Source: Lachnospiraceae bacterium UBA4348 (GTDB lineage: Bacteria > Bacillota > Clostridia > Lachnospirales > Lachnospiraceae). Taken from it: 64,000 nucleotides of DNA. Positions within the stretch are counted from its first letter, which is position 1, and every line of letters begins with the position of its first letter. The notes beneath the pieces were generated by a model. It was not told the DNA's origin and made no database searches. It saw only the letters and a list, made by a program, of their open reading frames with translations. Positions 53,633-61,175 of the stretch are shown here, one piece after another. The stretch lies in contig DGTA01000102.1 in the NCBI GenBank assembly GCA_002394165.1, positions 1 through 64,000 on the forward strand, read 5' to 3'. The translations under genes and the position numbers were made by a program.

Positions 53633-55036
53633 ATGAATGAATTTCTGACGATAGAAAAACCCCTCCGCATCACGGACACCATCCTGCGCGATGCGCACCA
53701 GAGCCAGGCAGCCACGCGGATGCGGCTTGAAGATATGCTTCCTGCATGTGAGGCACTCGACGAGGCCGGTTACTGGTCGATCGAGTGTTGGGGCGGCGCG
53801 ACTTTCGATGCCTGCATGAGATTCCTCAATGAAGACCCATGGGAGAGGCTGCGCGAACTTCGCAAAGCCATGCCCCACACGAAGCTGCAGATGCTTCTTC
53901 GCGGCCAGAACCTGCTTGGTTACAGGCATTACGCGGATGATATGGTGGAGGAGTTCTGCGCCCGATCGATCGACAACGGCATCGACGTGGTGAGGATCTT
54001 CGACGCCCTGAACGATGAGCGCAACATGGAAGCGGCCATGAGGAGCGTGAAAAAGCACGGAGGCACAGTGGAAGCGGCTTTAAGCTATACGGTAAGCCCC
54101 GTCCACTCCCTGGACTATTTCGTGGAGAAGGCGAAGGTCCTCACTCAGATGGGGGCGGACGTGATCTGCATCAAGGACATGGCCAACCTGCTGCTGCCGT
54201 CGGATGCCTTTGATCTGGTCCGCCGGCTGAAGGAAGCGGTTGAGGTGCCCATCCACCTGCACACGCACAATACCACCGGAACCGGCGCGATGGTCTATCT
54301 GGCGGCGGCTCAGGCGGGCGTCGACATCGTCGACTGCGCCCTCTCGCCCTTTGCGGACGGCACCAGCCAGCCCGCCACCGAATCGATCGCGGCGGCCATG
54401 GCGGGAACGGTTCGCGATACCGGGCTTTCTTTGGAAACACTGGCAAAGGCTGCCGGCCATTTCAGGAATGTGGCCCAGAGGATGGCCGCGGAGGGCCTGA
54501 TCAGCCCGAAGGTCCTTCGGACCGACCCGAACACCCTGCGCTGGCAGGTGCCCGGAGGCATGCTCTCCAACCTGATCTCGCAGTTGGAGCAGGCCGGCGC
54601 CGGGGAGCGTCTGGAGGAAGTGCTGCGGGAGGTGCCGGCCGTGCGCAAAGACTTCGGCTATCCGCCGCTGGTCACGCCCACCAGCCAGATCGTCGGTACC
54701 CAGGCCGTATTCAACGTCCTGACGGGCCGCTACAAAAACTTCCCCAAAGAATCAAAAGCGCTGCTCCGCGGCGAGTACGGCGCCCTGCCCGGCGAAGTGA
54801 ACGAACAGGTGCGCCGCGCCGCCATCGGCGATGAAGAAGTCATCACCTGCCGTCCGGCCGATAAGCTCCTGCCGGAGCTTGAAAGCATCCGCGAGCGCTT
54901 CGCGGACATCGCCCGTACCGGCGAGGACGTCCTGAGCTGCGCCATGTTCCCCCAGGTAGCCCCCGACTTTATCCGCAGGCGCGACGACCTGATCGTGCAC
55001 GAGATCGAAGTAAAATGGCTTCGAGGGCCCCGTTAA
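53633..55036 (+). CDS. Pyruvate/oxaloacetate carboxyltransferase subunit (5S-like, OadA N-terminal type)
   Basis: The 467-residue HMG-CoA lyase-like barrel plus C-terminal funnel catalyses carboxyl exchange between biotin and pyruvate/oxaloacetate. It has ITDTILRDAHQSQAATRM, the carboxylated-lysine region VICIKDMANLL and metal ligands HLHTHNTTG. It lacks the C-terminal biotinyl domain of OadA, as expected since the carrier is a separate gene. The stop codon TAA (55034-55036) lies at the edge of the REP-like element. Confidence 0.92.
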   Translation: MNEFLTIEKPLRITDTILRDAHQSQAATRMRLEDMLPACEALDEAGYWSIECWGGATFDACMRFLNEDPWERLRELRKAMPHTKLQMLLRGQNLLGYRHYADDMVEEFCARSIDNGIDVVRIFDALNDERNMEAAMRSVKKHGGTVEAALSYTVSPVHSLDYFVEKAKVLTQMGADVICIKDMANLLLPSDAFDLVRRLKEAVEVPIHLHTHNTTGTGAMVYLAAAQAGVDIVDCALSPFADGTSQPATESIAAAMAGTVRDTGLSLETLAKAAGHFRNVAQRMAAEGLISPKVLRTDPNTLRWQVPGGMLSNLISQLEQAGAGERLEEVLREVPAVRKDFGYPPLVTPTSQIVGTQAVFNVLTGRYKNFPKESKALLRGEYGALPGEVNEQVRRAAIGDEEVITCRPADKLLPELESIRERFADIARTGEDVLSCAMFPQVAPDFIRRRDDLIVHEIEVKWLRGPR

Positions 55037-55150
55037 GGGGTCTGACCCTTTTCGCACGTTGAAGTACGAAAAGGGTCAGACCCCTCAGCGGAAAGCCGCC
55101 TGGCAGGCGGCTTTGGAAGTACGAAAATTTACGAAAGGTGCCTGACCCCT
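55033..55150. repeat. REP/MITE-like element, copy 2
   Basis: AGGGGTCTGACCCTTTTCG (55036-55054) is an exact inverted repeat of CGAAAAGGGTCAGACCCCT (55067-55085) around CACGTTGAAGTA; this core matches the left end of the element at 6461. It continues with a perfect stem AAAGCCGCC/GGCGGCTTT (55092-55114) and a degenerate end copy GTGCCTGACCCCT (55138-55150). It fills the gap between the 5S-like gene and the first nucleotidyltransferase and may act as the terminator between them. Confidence 0.65.
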
Positions 55151-56317
55151 ATGATGATGCCTCATATGATATATCTGCTGGCGTGTGCCGCAAATGATAT
55201 GTTGCCGGATGAGAAGAGAGTCCGCGAACTGACGGAGGATATGGACTCGCTATATAAAATGGCTTCTTTTCACCAGGTGACGGCGCTTGCCGCCTGCGCG
55301 CTTTCTTCGGCGGGCGTGAAGGATGCGCATTTTATGCAGGAGCTGGCGGTCGCTTCCTGGAAGGATATGGTGATGTCCGGCCAGCTGGAGAAGATCGAGA
55401 AGGCTTTTGATGAGGCCGGGATGTGGCACATGCGCCTCAAGGGGGCCATCCTGAAGGATTATTATCCGCAGCCGTACCTGCGGCAGATGTCGGATATCGA
55501 CCTGCTGGTCGATCCGGCGGCCGAGGAGATGACGGACGGCCTTATGGAGTCGCTGGGATTTGAGAGGAAGAATGATCCGGATCACGAGTTTGACAATCAC
55601 GGAATGTACGTGAAAAAGCCGGTCAGCTGTTTTGAGATCCACTGGAAGCTGATGGGCAGGAACACGCTTTTCAAAAAGGGTTACCAGTACTATAAAAATG
55701 TGGACGGCAAGCTGCTGGCGGATGACGAAAACCCCTTTGTCCGGCATTTTTCGAATGAGGATTTTTACCTCTTTATGGTCGCCCACGAATATAAGCACTA
55801 CAATTTCGGCGGAGTCGGGATCCGCTCGCTCCTGGATGTTTACGTGTACCTGAAGAAATTCAGGAAGAGCCTGGACTGGAAGTACATCGAGGCGGAGGCC
55901 GGGAAGCTGGGGATCGCGGATTTTGAGAAAACGAACCGGAAGCTGGCCTGGAAGCTGTTCGCCCCCGGAGGATGGGCGTTCTCATCCGAAGAAGGAGAGA
56001 ACCCGGAGCTTCCAGACAAGGTCAGGCTGACAGAGGAGGAAGACCAGATGCTTTCTTACATTCTCTCCTCCGGAACCTACGGGGTAAAGGCCCACGTCGC
56101 CGCAAACCAGGTGAGAAATATCGGACTTGGCAAGTTCGTGCTGGGGCAGATCTTCCTGCCGATGAAGGTGGTAAAGAAGCGGTACCCGTTCTTCTACAGG
56201 CACAAGTGGATGCTTCCCGTGCTGCCGCTCTACCACATGGTATCGAGCCGGAGAAAGATCTCGAATATGATCCGGGAGCTCAGAAATAAAAAAAGCACCC
56301 CGAAGCGGGATGCTTAA
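55151..56317 (+). CDS. NTP_transf_5-like nucleotidyltransferase 1 of the RiPP-like cluster
   Basis: The 388-residue protein has the nucleotidyltransferase pattern of the PF14907 type: LKGAILKDYYPQPYLRQMSD followed by IDLLVDP, with a DxD pair, then an EIHWKL strand and the VAHEYKHYNFGGVGIRSLLD helix. Such proteins recur in peptide-modification clusters, where AMP or similar transfer is suspected. The start is ambiguous: ATG occurs three times in a row at 55151, and AAAGGTG at 55133-55139 is the only ribosome-like site. Its last codons encode the terminator of the antisense peptide gene. Confidence 0.78.
   Translation: MMMPHMIYLLACAANDMLPDEKRVRELTEDMDSLYKMASFHQVTALAACALSSAGVKDAHFMQELAVASWKDMVMSGQLEKIEKAFDEAGMWHMRLKGAILKDYYPQPYLRQMSDIDLLVDPAAEEMTDGLMESLGFERKNDPDHEFDNHGMYVKKPVSCFEIHWKLMGRNTLFKKGYQYYKNVDGKLLADDENPFVRHFSNEDFYLFMVAHEYKHYNFGGVGIRSLLDVYVYLKKFRKSLDWKYIEAEAGKLGIADFEKTNRKLAWKLFAPGGWAFSSEEGENPELPDKVRLTEEEDQMLSYILSSGTYGVKAHVAANQVRNIGLGKFVLGQIFLPMKVVKKRYPFFYRHKWMLPVLPLYHMVSSRRKISNMIRELRNKKSTPKRDA
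56284..56314 (-). terminator. Terminator of the minus-strand precursor gene
   Basis: Read on the minus strand, AGCATCCCG, loop CTT, CGGGGTGCT forms a nine-pair stem (one G-U), followed by TTTTTTATTT. It lies 22 bases beyond the stop of the minus-strand peptide gene and overlaps the 3' end of the plus-strand nucleotidyltransferase coding region. Confidence 0.85.
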
Positions 56318-56336
56318 GAATTCGCTGTATGGAAGA

Positions 56337-56507
56337 TCAGCCCTGTCTGCAGGTCTGGGGATTTCCGTGCTCACCGGGATTGGGACCGCCTTCGCAACCG
56401 TGCTGCCAGCCGTTGTCGCCTCTTCTTCCGGATTCAGAGGAGGTCACGACTTTTGAATAGTCAAACTCGAGCTTTTCAGCTCTGGGAGAGGTGTAATCTT
56501 TCTTCAT
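56337..56507 (-). CDS. RiPP-like precursor peptide 1 (minus strand, 56 residues)
   Basis: The start codon is at 56507, nine bases after AAAGGAG on the minus strand, and the stop is TGA at 56339-56337. The leader MKKDYTSPRAEKLEFDYSKV matches the leader of the 79-residue peptide at 58991 (shared SPRAEKLEFDY). The core (residues about 24-56) is rich in Gly, Asn, Pro and His, with cysteines at 38 and 53. It has its own terminator and a promoter region with a dyad. Its modification enzymes would be those of the neighbouring radical SAM operon. Product unknown. Confidence 0.8.
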   Translation of the reverse strand: MKKDYTSPRAEKLEFDYSKVVTSSESGRRGDNGWQHGCEGGPNPGEHGNPQTCRQG

Positions 56508-56546
56508 TATTATGAAGCTCCTTTCAACAGATATACTTTCTGGAGT

Positions 56547-56594
56547 TTTTAACTGTAGTTAAAATATATTTGCATATCATCGGGAAATTGTCAA
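56547..56594 (-). promoter_or_regulatory. Promoter/operator region of the minus-strand precursor gene
   Basis: On the minus strand TTGACA lies at 56594-56589 with an A/T-rich -10 zone at about 56571-56563 (TATATT or AATATA; the spacer is not ideal). TTTTAACT-GT-AGTTAAAA (56547-56564) is a perfect inverted repeat placed at or just after that zone, a suitable operator position. The same A/T-rich interval 56508-56660 may also hold a promoter toward the second nucleotidyltransferase. Confidence 0.5.
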
Positions 56595-56660
56595 TACAGT
56601 TTTCAGAAAATTATCCGAAAACTATGAAGCAGATTCGAAGAGAAGGGGGGTGCCCGGGAA

Positions 56661-57755
56661 GTGAACCGTGAAGAGTCTTTAATCTATCTGGCCGCGTGCG
56701 CGGTGAACAAAAAGAAGCCGGATCTGGCCGTACTCGGGGAGCCCGACCTTGACGATCTGCTGGAGCTGGCCATTTTCCACCAGATGGCGGGGCTGACCGC
56801 CTATTCGCTGGAGGCCGCGGGCATTTCGGACAGGCGCTTTGCCACGGAAAAAGCCAAAGCCGTCTTCCTGGAGATCACTTATGATCAGCAGCGCCGGAGC
56901 GTGCTCGAAAAACTCGAGGAGGCGGGGATCTGGTACCTGCCGCTCAAGGGCATCGTCCTGAAAAACGATTATCCCCATCCCGGCATGCGGCAGATGTCCG
57001 ACAACGACATCCTCATCGACCGGGACAGGGCCGGAGATGTCAAGGAGATCATGGAGAGCCTCGGGTTCGAGACGTATCATCTGGGCGAGAAATACCGGGA
57101 CGACTACCGCAAGCCGCCGGTGCTCCACTTTGAGATGCACCGCAGCCTGTTCGAGGCCGACTTCCCGGGAGAGGTATTTGAAAGCTACTTCGAGAACCTG
57201 AAAGAGCGCCTTGTCGCGGACGAGGGAAGCTCATACGGATACCATCTGACCAGGGAAGACTTCTATCTGTACATGATCTGCCACGAGTACAAGCACATCG
57301 CGTGGGGAGGCATCGGGCTGCGCGCCTTGCTCGACACCTATGTATACCTGAAAAAGTACGCGAAGGTCATGGACCGGGACTACATCAGCCGGGAGCTCAG
57401 GAAACTGGGCATCTGGGAGTACGAGAAGAAGAACCGGCGCCTGGCCATGAAGGTTTTTTCAAAGGGAGATATCAGCAGCCTGACAAAGGATGAGGCGGAC
57501 ATGCTCACCTACTTCATCAACTCCGGCGTGCACGGGACCATGGATCACAGCATCCAGAACATGGCCAGGAGCCTGGGCATCCGGCGGTACGTGTTCAGCC
57601 GCATCCTCCTGCCGATGTATCTGGTAGAGGAGAGATACCCGTTTTTCTATAAACACAAGGCCCTGCTGCCATTCCTGCCGCTGTACCGGCTCATCCGGCA
57701 CACGAAGAATGCAGCGGCGGAAGTGAAGGCCCTGCTGCCGCCCCGAAAAACTTGA
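56661..57755 (+). CDS. NTP_transf_5-like nucleotidyltransferase 2 of the RiPP-like cluster
   Basis: The 364-residue paralogue of the protein at 55151 has LPLKGIVLKNDYPHPGMRQM followed by SDNDILIDRD, FEMHRSLFEADFPGE, and CHEYKHIAWGGIGLRALLD. Both DxD acidic residues are kept. GTG 56661 is about ten bases after AAGGGGGG. A consensus promoter for the radical SAM operon overlaps its stop codon, so it can be expressed separately from the downstream genes. Confidence 0.78.
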   Translation: MNREESLIYLAACAVNKKKPDLAVLGEPDLDDLLELAIFHQMAGLTAYSLEAAGISDRRFATEKAKAVFLEITYDQQRRSVLEKLEEAGIWYLPLKGIVLKNDYPHPGMRQMSDNDILIDRDRAGDVKEIMESLGFETYHLGEKYRDDYRKPPVLHFEMHRSLFEADFPGEVFESYFENLKERLVADEGSSYGYHLTREDFYLYMICHEYKHIAWGGIGLRALLDTYVYLKKYAKVMDRDYISRELRKLGIWEYEKKNRRLAMKVFSKGDISSLTKDEADMLTYFINSGVHGTMDHSIQNMARSLGIRRYVFSRILLPMYLVEERYPFFYKHKALLPFLPLYRLIRHTKNAAAEVKALLPPRKT

Positions 57756-57780
57756 CTTGAAGGTTTTCCGACCATATAAT
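57752..57780 (+). promoter_or_regulatory. Consensus sigma-A promoter of the radical SAM/precursor operon
   Basis: TTGACT (57752-57757), exactly 17 bases, TATAAT (57775-57780): the best promoter match in the window. The -35 overlaps the stop codon of the second nucleotidyltransferase. Transcription would begin near 57787, about 45 bases before the radical SAM start, with AAAGGAG at 57812-57818. Confidence 0.8.
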
Positions 57781-57831
57781 GAACCCAAATAACTATTTTA
57801 CAGTCACGCTGAAAGGAGCCCTGACAAGCTT

Positions 57832-58959
57832 TTGGATGGTTATGCATTTCTTGATGACCTTAAAGCGCAGAAAAAGAAGGAGAAGCTGATATTCGACGAT
57901 TTCTCCGATTTTCTGGAGGAGAAGGCCAGGCAGACGGCGACGCCGATCAACGGACAGTTTGAGCTGACGCCGCTTTGCAACTTAGACTGCAGGATGTGCT
58001 ACGTCCACCTGCAGCCGGAGCAGCTTGATCAGAAGATCCTGGGCGTGGAAGCGTGGAAGAGCCTGATCGACCAGGCCTGGGAAGCGGGCATGTTCCAGGT
58101 GACGCTGACCGGGGGCGAGTGCCTCACCTATCCGGGATTTGAGGAGATCTACCTGTATCTGCACAGCAAGGGCTGCCAGATCACGGTGCTCACGAACGGA
58201 GTCCTGCTTAATGAGAGATGGATTTCATTTTTTAAGGAACATCCGCCGGCGGTGGTCCAGGTAACGCTCTACGGGAGCGACGATGACACCTATGAGAGGG
58301 TGACGGGGCGCCGGGCGGCCGGGACGGTCATCGAAAACGTGAAGGCGGCAAAGGAAGCGAAGATCGTGACTGTTCTTTCCGTGACGCCGAGCGTATTTCT
58401 GGGGGAGGATATTTTTAATATCCTGGACCTGGGGAAAAAGCTGGATGTGCCCGTATATATCAATACATCGCTGTTCGATCCCCGCACCGAGACCGGGAGG
58501 ACCGGACAGGATGCGGATGTGGACGCGGAGATGTACGCCAGGATCTGGCGTTACCGCAGAGAGCTTGAGGGCGGAACGCCCAGGGAGATCCCGGTGGAAG
58601 AGCTTCCCGAGGCGGGCGGCCCGTGCCATGAGTGCAGCGAAAAAGGACTTCGCTGCGGAGGCGGACGGTCCGGATTCGTGATCGACTGGAAAGGAACCAT
58701 GCACACCTGCAACCGGCTGTCGTTTGGCAGCTATCCGCTGAGGGACGGTTTCAAGGCCGCATGGAAACAGGTAAATGAGTTCGCGGAGAATTTCCCCCGC
58801 GTGCCGGAATGTAAAGGCTGCGCCTACGAGTCAGTATGCGACGCGTGCGCGGCGAGAATGACAAAATACGCTGAGCCGGGAGAAAGGCCCGCCCCGTTCT
58901 GTGAGATGACCAGATACCTGGTCCACAGGGGAGTGACGACCATCCCGGAATGTGAGTGA
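57832..58959 (+). CDS. Radical SAM/SPASM peptide-modifying enzyme
   Basis: The 375-residue enzyme has the SAM-cluster motif Cys49-x3-Cys53-x2-Cys56 (CNLDCRMC), a GGECLTYPGFEE glycine-rich SAM segment, and a C-terminal SPASM cysteine set (CHECSEKGLRCGGGRSG, MHTCNRL, CKGCAYESVCDAC and a last Cys in PFCEM) for auxiliary clusters. It should modify the precursor encoded next. No separate RRE domain is obvious at its N terminus, and the PqqD-like proteins downstream could supply leader binding. The start is TTG 57832, since the ATGs nearby are out of frame. Confidence 0.9.
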   Translation: MDGYAFLDDLKAQKKKEKLIFDDFSDFLEEKARQTATPINGQFELTPLCNLDCRMCYVHLQPEQLDQKILGVEAWKSLIDQAWEAGMFQVTLTGGECLTYPGFEEIYLYLHSKGCQITVLTNGVLLNERWISFFKEHPPAVVQVTLYGSDDDTYERVTGRRAAGTVIENVKAAKEAKIVTVLSVTPSVFLGEDIFNILDLGKKLDVPVYINTSLFDPRTETGRTGQDADVDAEMYARIWRYRRELEGGTPREIPVEELPEAGGPCHECSEKGLRCGGGRSGFVIDWKGTMHTCNRLSFGSYPLRDGFKAAWKQVNEFAENFPRVPECKGCAYESVCDACAARMTKYAEPGERPAPFCEMTRYLVHRGVTTIPECE

Positions 58960-58990
58960 GATCCCTTTGGAGGGAAAGGAGGACATTTTA

Positions 58991-59230
58991 ATGAGAAAGA
59001 CGTATGTGTCTCCCAGAGCCGAGAAGCTGGAGTTTGACTACGCCAGTATCGTGGTCACCTCCGGGAAAGGGGACCGCGGAAACGGAAAAGGCTGCGGAAG
59101 AGGCCAGGACAATAACGGCGACAGAGGCCACGGGGTCGGCAAAGGCAAAGGCTGCAACGATATTCCCGGACATCTGGCTCCGGACAACAATCCCAAAACG
59201 GCCCACCCTGTTTTCGGCGGCTGCTGGTAA
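58991..59230 (+). CDS. RiPP-like precursor peptide 2 (79 residues)
   Basis: AAAGGAGG (58975-58982) precedes ATG 58991. An upstream ATG at 58952 lies in the radical SAM gene. The leader MRKTYVSPRAEKLEFDYASI leads to VVTSG and then a low-complexity core with GKG, NGKG and DRGHG runs, cysteines at 35, 55 and 78, and a GGCW end. It is immediately downstream of the radical SAM gene and upstream of an attenuator, the usual place for a RiPP substrate. Ring chemistry cannot be predicted; thioether links at the cysteines are one option. Confidence 0.85.
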   Translation: MRKTYVSPRAEKLEFDYASIVVTSGKGDRGNGKGCGRGQDNNGDRGHGVGKGKGCNDIPGHLAPDNNPKTAHPVFGGCW

Positions 59231-59248
59231 AAGAAACAAGGAGAAAAG

Positions 59249-59275
59249 GCACCTCAGAAATGGGGTGCTTCTTTG
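59249..59275 (+). terminator. Attenuator after precursor 2
   Basis: GCACCTC (59249-59255), loop AGAAAT, GGGGTGC (59262-59268) gives seven pairs (one G-U), followed by TTCTTTG. A weak T-run suggests partial termination, giving more precursor than downstream kinase, peptidase and exporter mRNA. The loop-distal sequence GGGGTGCTT also appears in the terminator of precursor 1. Confidence 0.6.
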
Positions 59276-59285
59276 TGTGGATCAT

Positions 59286-60383
59286 ATGGAAAAAACATTT
59301 TATTACCGGATCGCGTCACTGACGCTGAAAACGCAGCGAAAGATGCCTCACTTCGAGGCCTTCGAATGCGAAGAGACTGATCCCGACGTGATCATGGAGG
59401 AGACAGAGGAGACCCCGGCGGACGGGCAGGATATCATCTCCGGGGATATGACGCACCGCAAAGTACCGGGCGGATGGTTCTTCCACTCGAACCCGCAGAC
59501 GAAGACCGGCCTGATCGTTTCGGATGATTACGCCCGCCTGCGCTTTATCCCGAAGTACCGGGAGGGCGTGACCGAGAAGGAGGCGCTGTTCATCCGGGTG
59601 GCGCTGGAGTGCCGGCTCATTCAGATGGGCTATGTATCGCTGCACGCGGCGGCGGTGGAGCTTGACGGGAAGGCCTATGCCTTTACCGGCCCCTCCGGCA
59701 TGGGAAAATCGACCCGCGCCGAGGCCTGGGGATCCGGGATAGGCGCGACCCTCATCAGCGGGGACCGTCCGCTGATCGATTCAAAGACCATGACGCTCTA
59801 CGGCGTCCCCTGGGACGGCAAGGAACAGAATTACCGGAATGAAAGCTTTGAGCTCGCGGCCATCTTCGACATCCGGCGATCCCCGGCGGTCCTGCTCCGG
59901 AAAATGCGCTTCGAACAGCGGCGGCGGCTTCTTCTGAAGCAGTGCTTCATGCCCATGTGGGACAATCTCACCGCGGCCGCGCAGATCGTGAATATCAGCC
60001 GCCTCGCATCCGATGCGCAGATCCTGAGGACCTTCTGCGGCCCGGAAGAGGAGGACGGCAGGCTGCTTTATGAGACATTTTGTAGAGGTGATTTCAAGGA
60101 GGAGAGGACAGACATGAAAGCAAAGAGCGGTTTTATTTTAAGAAACATTGTAGGCGAGCACATGCTCATGCCCGTGGATGACAATATCGGCAAATTCGAC
60201 GGCACGGTCCTGTTCAACGACGTCTCCGCCTTCATCTGGGAGAAGATGAAAGAGCCCGTCTCCCGCGATGACCTTCTTAAAGTCATCCTCGACGAGTACG
60301 AGGTGGATGAGGCGACCGCGGCGGCGGACCTTGACAACGTCCTGAAGAAGTTTGAAGAGCTTGAAATCATCACAAACGAATAA
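59286..60383 (+). CDS. HPr-kinase-like protein fused to a PqqD-like domain
   Basis: The 365-residue protein has an N-terminal HprK-like kinase with His120 (SLHAAAVELDGKAYAF), a P-loop GPSGMGKST (135-143) and SGDRPLI (158-164). From residue 277 to the end lies a complete PqqD-like winged domain (MKAKSGFILRNIVGEHMLMP start, LFNDVSAFIWEKM core). The join falls at a strong ribosome site AAGGAGGAGAGG (60096-60107) followed by ATG 60114 in the same frame, so the PqqD part may also be made alone. Kinases of this type phosphorylate peptides in some lasso clusters. Confidence 0.82.
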   Translation: MEKTFYYRIASLTLKTQRKMPHFEAFECEETDPDVIMEETEETPADGQDIISGDMTHRKVPGGWFFHSNPQTKTGLIVSDDYARLRFIPKYREGVTEKEALFIRVALECRLIQMGYVSLHAAAVELDGKAYAFTGPSGMGKSTRAEAWGSGIGATLISGDRPLIDSKTMTLYGVPWDGKEQNYRNESFELAAIFDIRRSPAVLLRKMRFEQRRRLLLKQCFMPMWDNLTAAAQIVNISRLASDAQILRTFCGPEEEDGRLLYETFCRGDFKEERTDMKAKSGFILRNIVGEHMLMPVDDNIGKFDGTVLFNDVSAFIWEKMKEPVSRDDLLKVILDEYEVDEATAAADLDNVLKKFEELEIITNE

Positions 60384-60392
60384 GAGGCTAAG

Positions 60393-60659
60393 ATGATCAG
60401 AAATAAGAATTTTGAGATCGTACAGGTCAACAACGACTACATGGCGGTGCCGACCGGGAAGACGGCGGCCGGCTATGACGGCGTGGTGACCTTGAGCGAG
60501 TCAGGCGCCTTCCTGCTGCGCGCGCTGGACCAGGAGAGGACCGTCGATGAACTGGCGGATCTGCTCACCGCGGAGTATGAGGTGGACAGGGAGACCGCCC
60601 TCAGGGACATCACACAGATCGTGAAGGATTTTGAGCGGCTCGGGCTGATCGAAGGATGA
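60393..60659 (+). CDS. Stand-alone PqqD-like protein
   Basis: The 88-residue protein has the PqqD fold pattern: an N-terminal hairpin (FEIVQVNNDYMAVPTG), VTLSESGAFLLRALDQERTV, then the helix pair ADLLTAEYEVDRETALRDI and a LGLIEG end. It resembles the domain fused to the kinase directly upstream, ten bases away. PqqD-like proteins bind leader peptides and present them to radical SAM enzymes; here there are two for two related leaders. Confidence 0.88.
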   Translation: MIRNKNFEIVQVNNDYMAVPTGKTAAGYDGVVTLSESGAFLLRALDQERTVDELADLLTAEYEVDRETALRDITQIVKDFERLGLIEG

Positions 60660-60742
60660 AGGTTTCCGGGCGGCCCGGGTTGACCGAAGAACAGATAAGA
60701 AGGATAAGGTGAATCGTCATCAGCAGGACCAGTTTTGAAGAG

Positions 60743-61171
60743 ATGCTTGAGAAGAACGGCTACCTCGTCTACACCGTGGTGGGGATGAGCATGGAGCCGC
60801 TCCTTAAGCAGCGCCGGGATATCGTCGATATCCGGGCAAAAGGCGCGGAGCGCTTTCACAAATATGACGTGGTGCTCTACGTGAGCGGCGGCCGCTACGT
60901 GCTTCACCGGATCCTGAAGGTGAGGCCGGATGACTATGTCATCGCGGGCGATCACAACACATTTTTAGAGTACGGGATCACGGATGACCAGATCCTGGGC
61001 GTGATGACGCGGATCATCCGGGACGGTAAGGAACGATCCCTGACTTCCTGGAAATACAAGGCCTACGTGCACCTGTGGTGCGACTTTTATCCCGTGCGCA
61101 TGGGGATCCTGCGCGTGAAGGGAGCGGCCCGGCGCGTGAAGCGCAGGCTTGGGCGGATGAGAAGAGGTTGA
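60743..61171 (+). CDS. S24/S26-type signal-peptidase-like protein
   Basis: The 142-residue protein (as drawn from ATG 60743) has the serine segment VVGMSMEPLLKQ and, after DVVLYVSGGRYV, LHRIL, consistent with the Ser/His version seen in SipW/ER-type enzymes; GDHN follows. No transmembrane helix is obvious. The conserved SFEEMLEKNGYLVY start of relatives begins before this ATG: the open frame runs upstream to 60713 without ATG/GTG/TTG, and AAGGATAAGGTG lies at 60700-60711, so a non-AUG start near 60716-60719 is possible. It may remove the leaders. Confidence 0.78.
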   Translation: MLEKNGYLVYTVVGMSMEPLLKQRRDIVDIRAKGAERFHKYDVVLYVSGGRYVLHRILKVRPDDYVIAGDHNTFLEYGITDDQILGVMTRIIRDGKERSLTSWKYKAYVHLWCDFYPVRMGILRVKGAARRVKRRLGRMRRG

Positions 61172-61175
61172 CAGA

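Noticed and set aside
51039..55036. Calling the operon a sodium-pumping methylmalonyl-CoA or oxaloacetate decarboxylase
   Set aside because: The required membrane beta subunit is not in the operon or window, and the small subunit has no membrane helix.
59004..59285. Extended start for the kinase gene at 59004
   Set aside because: The in-frame extension runs through the precursor gene and its attenuator in another frame. ATG 59286 begins the recognisable kinase sequence.
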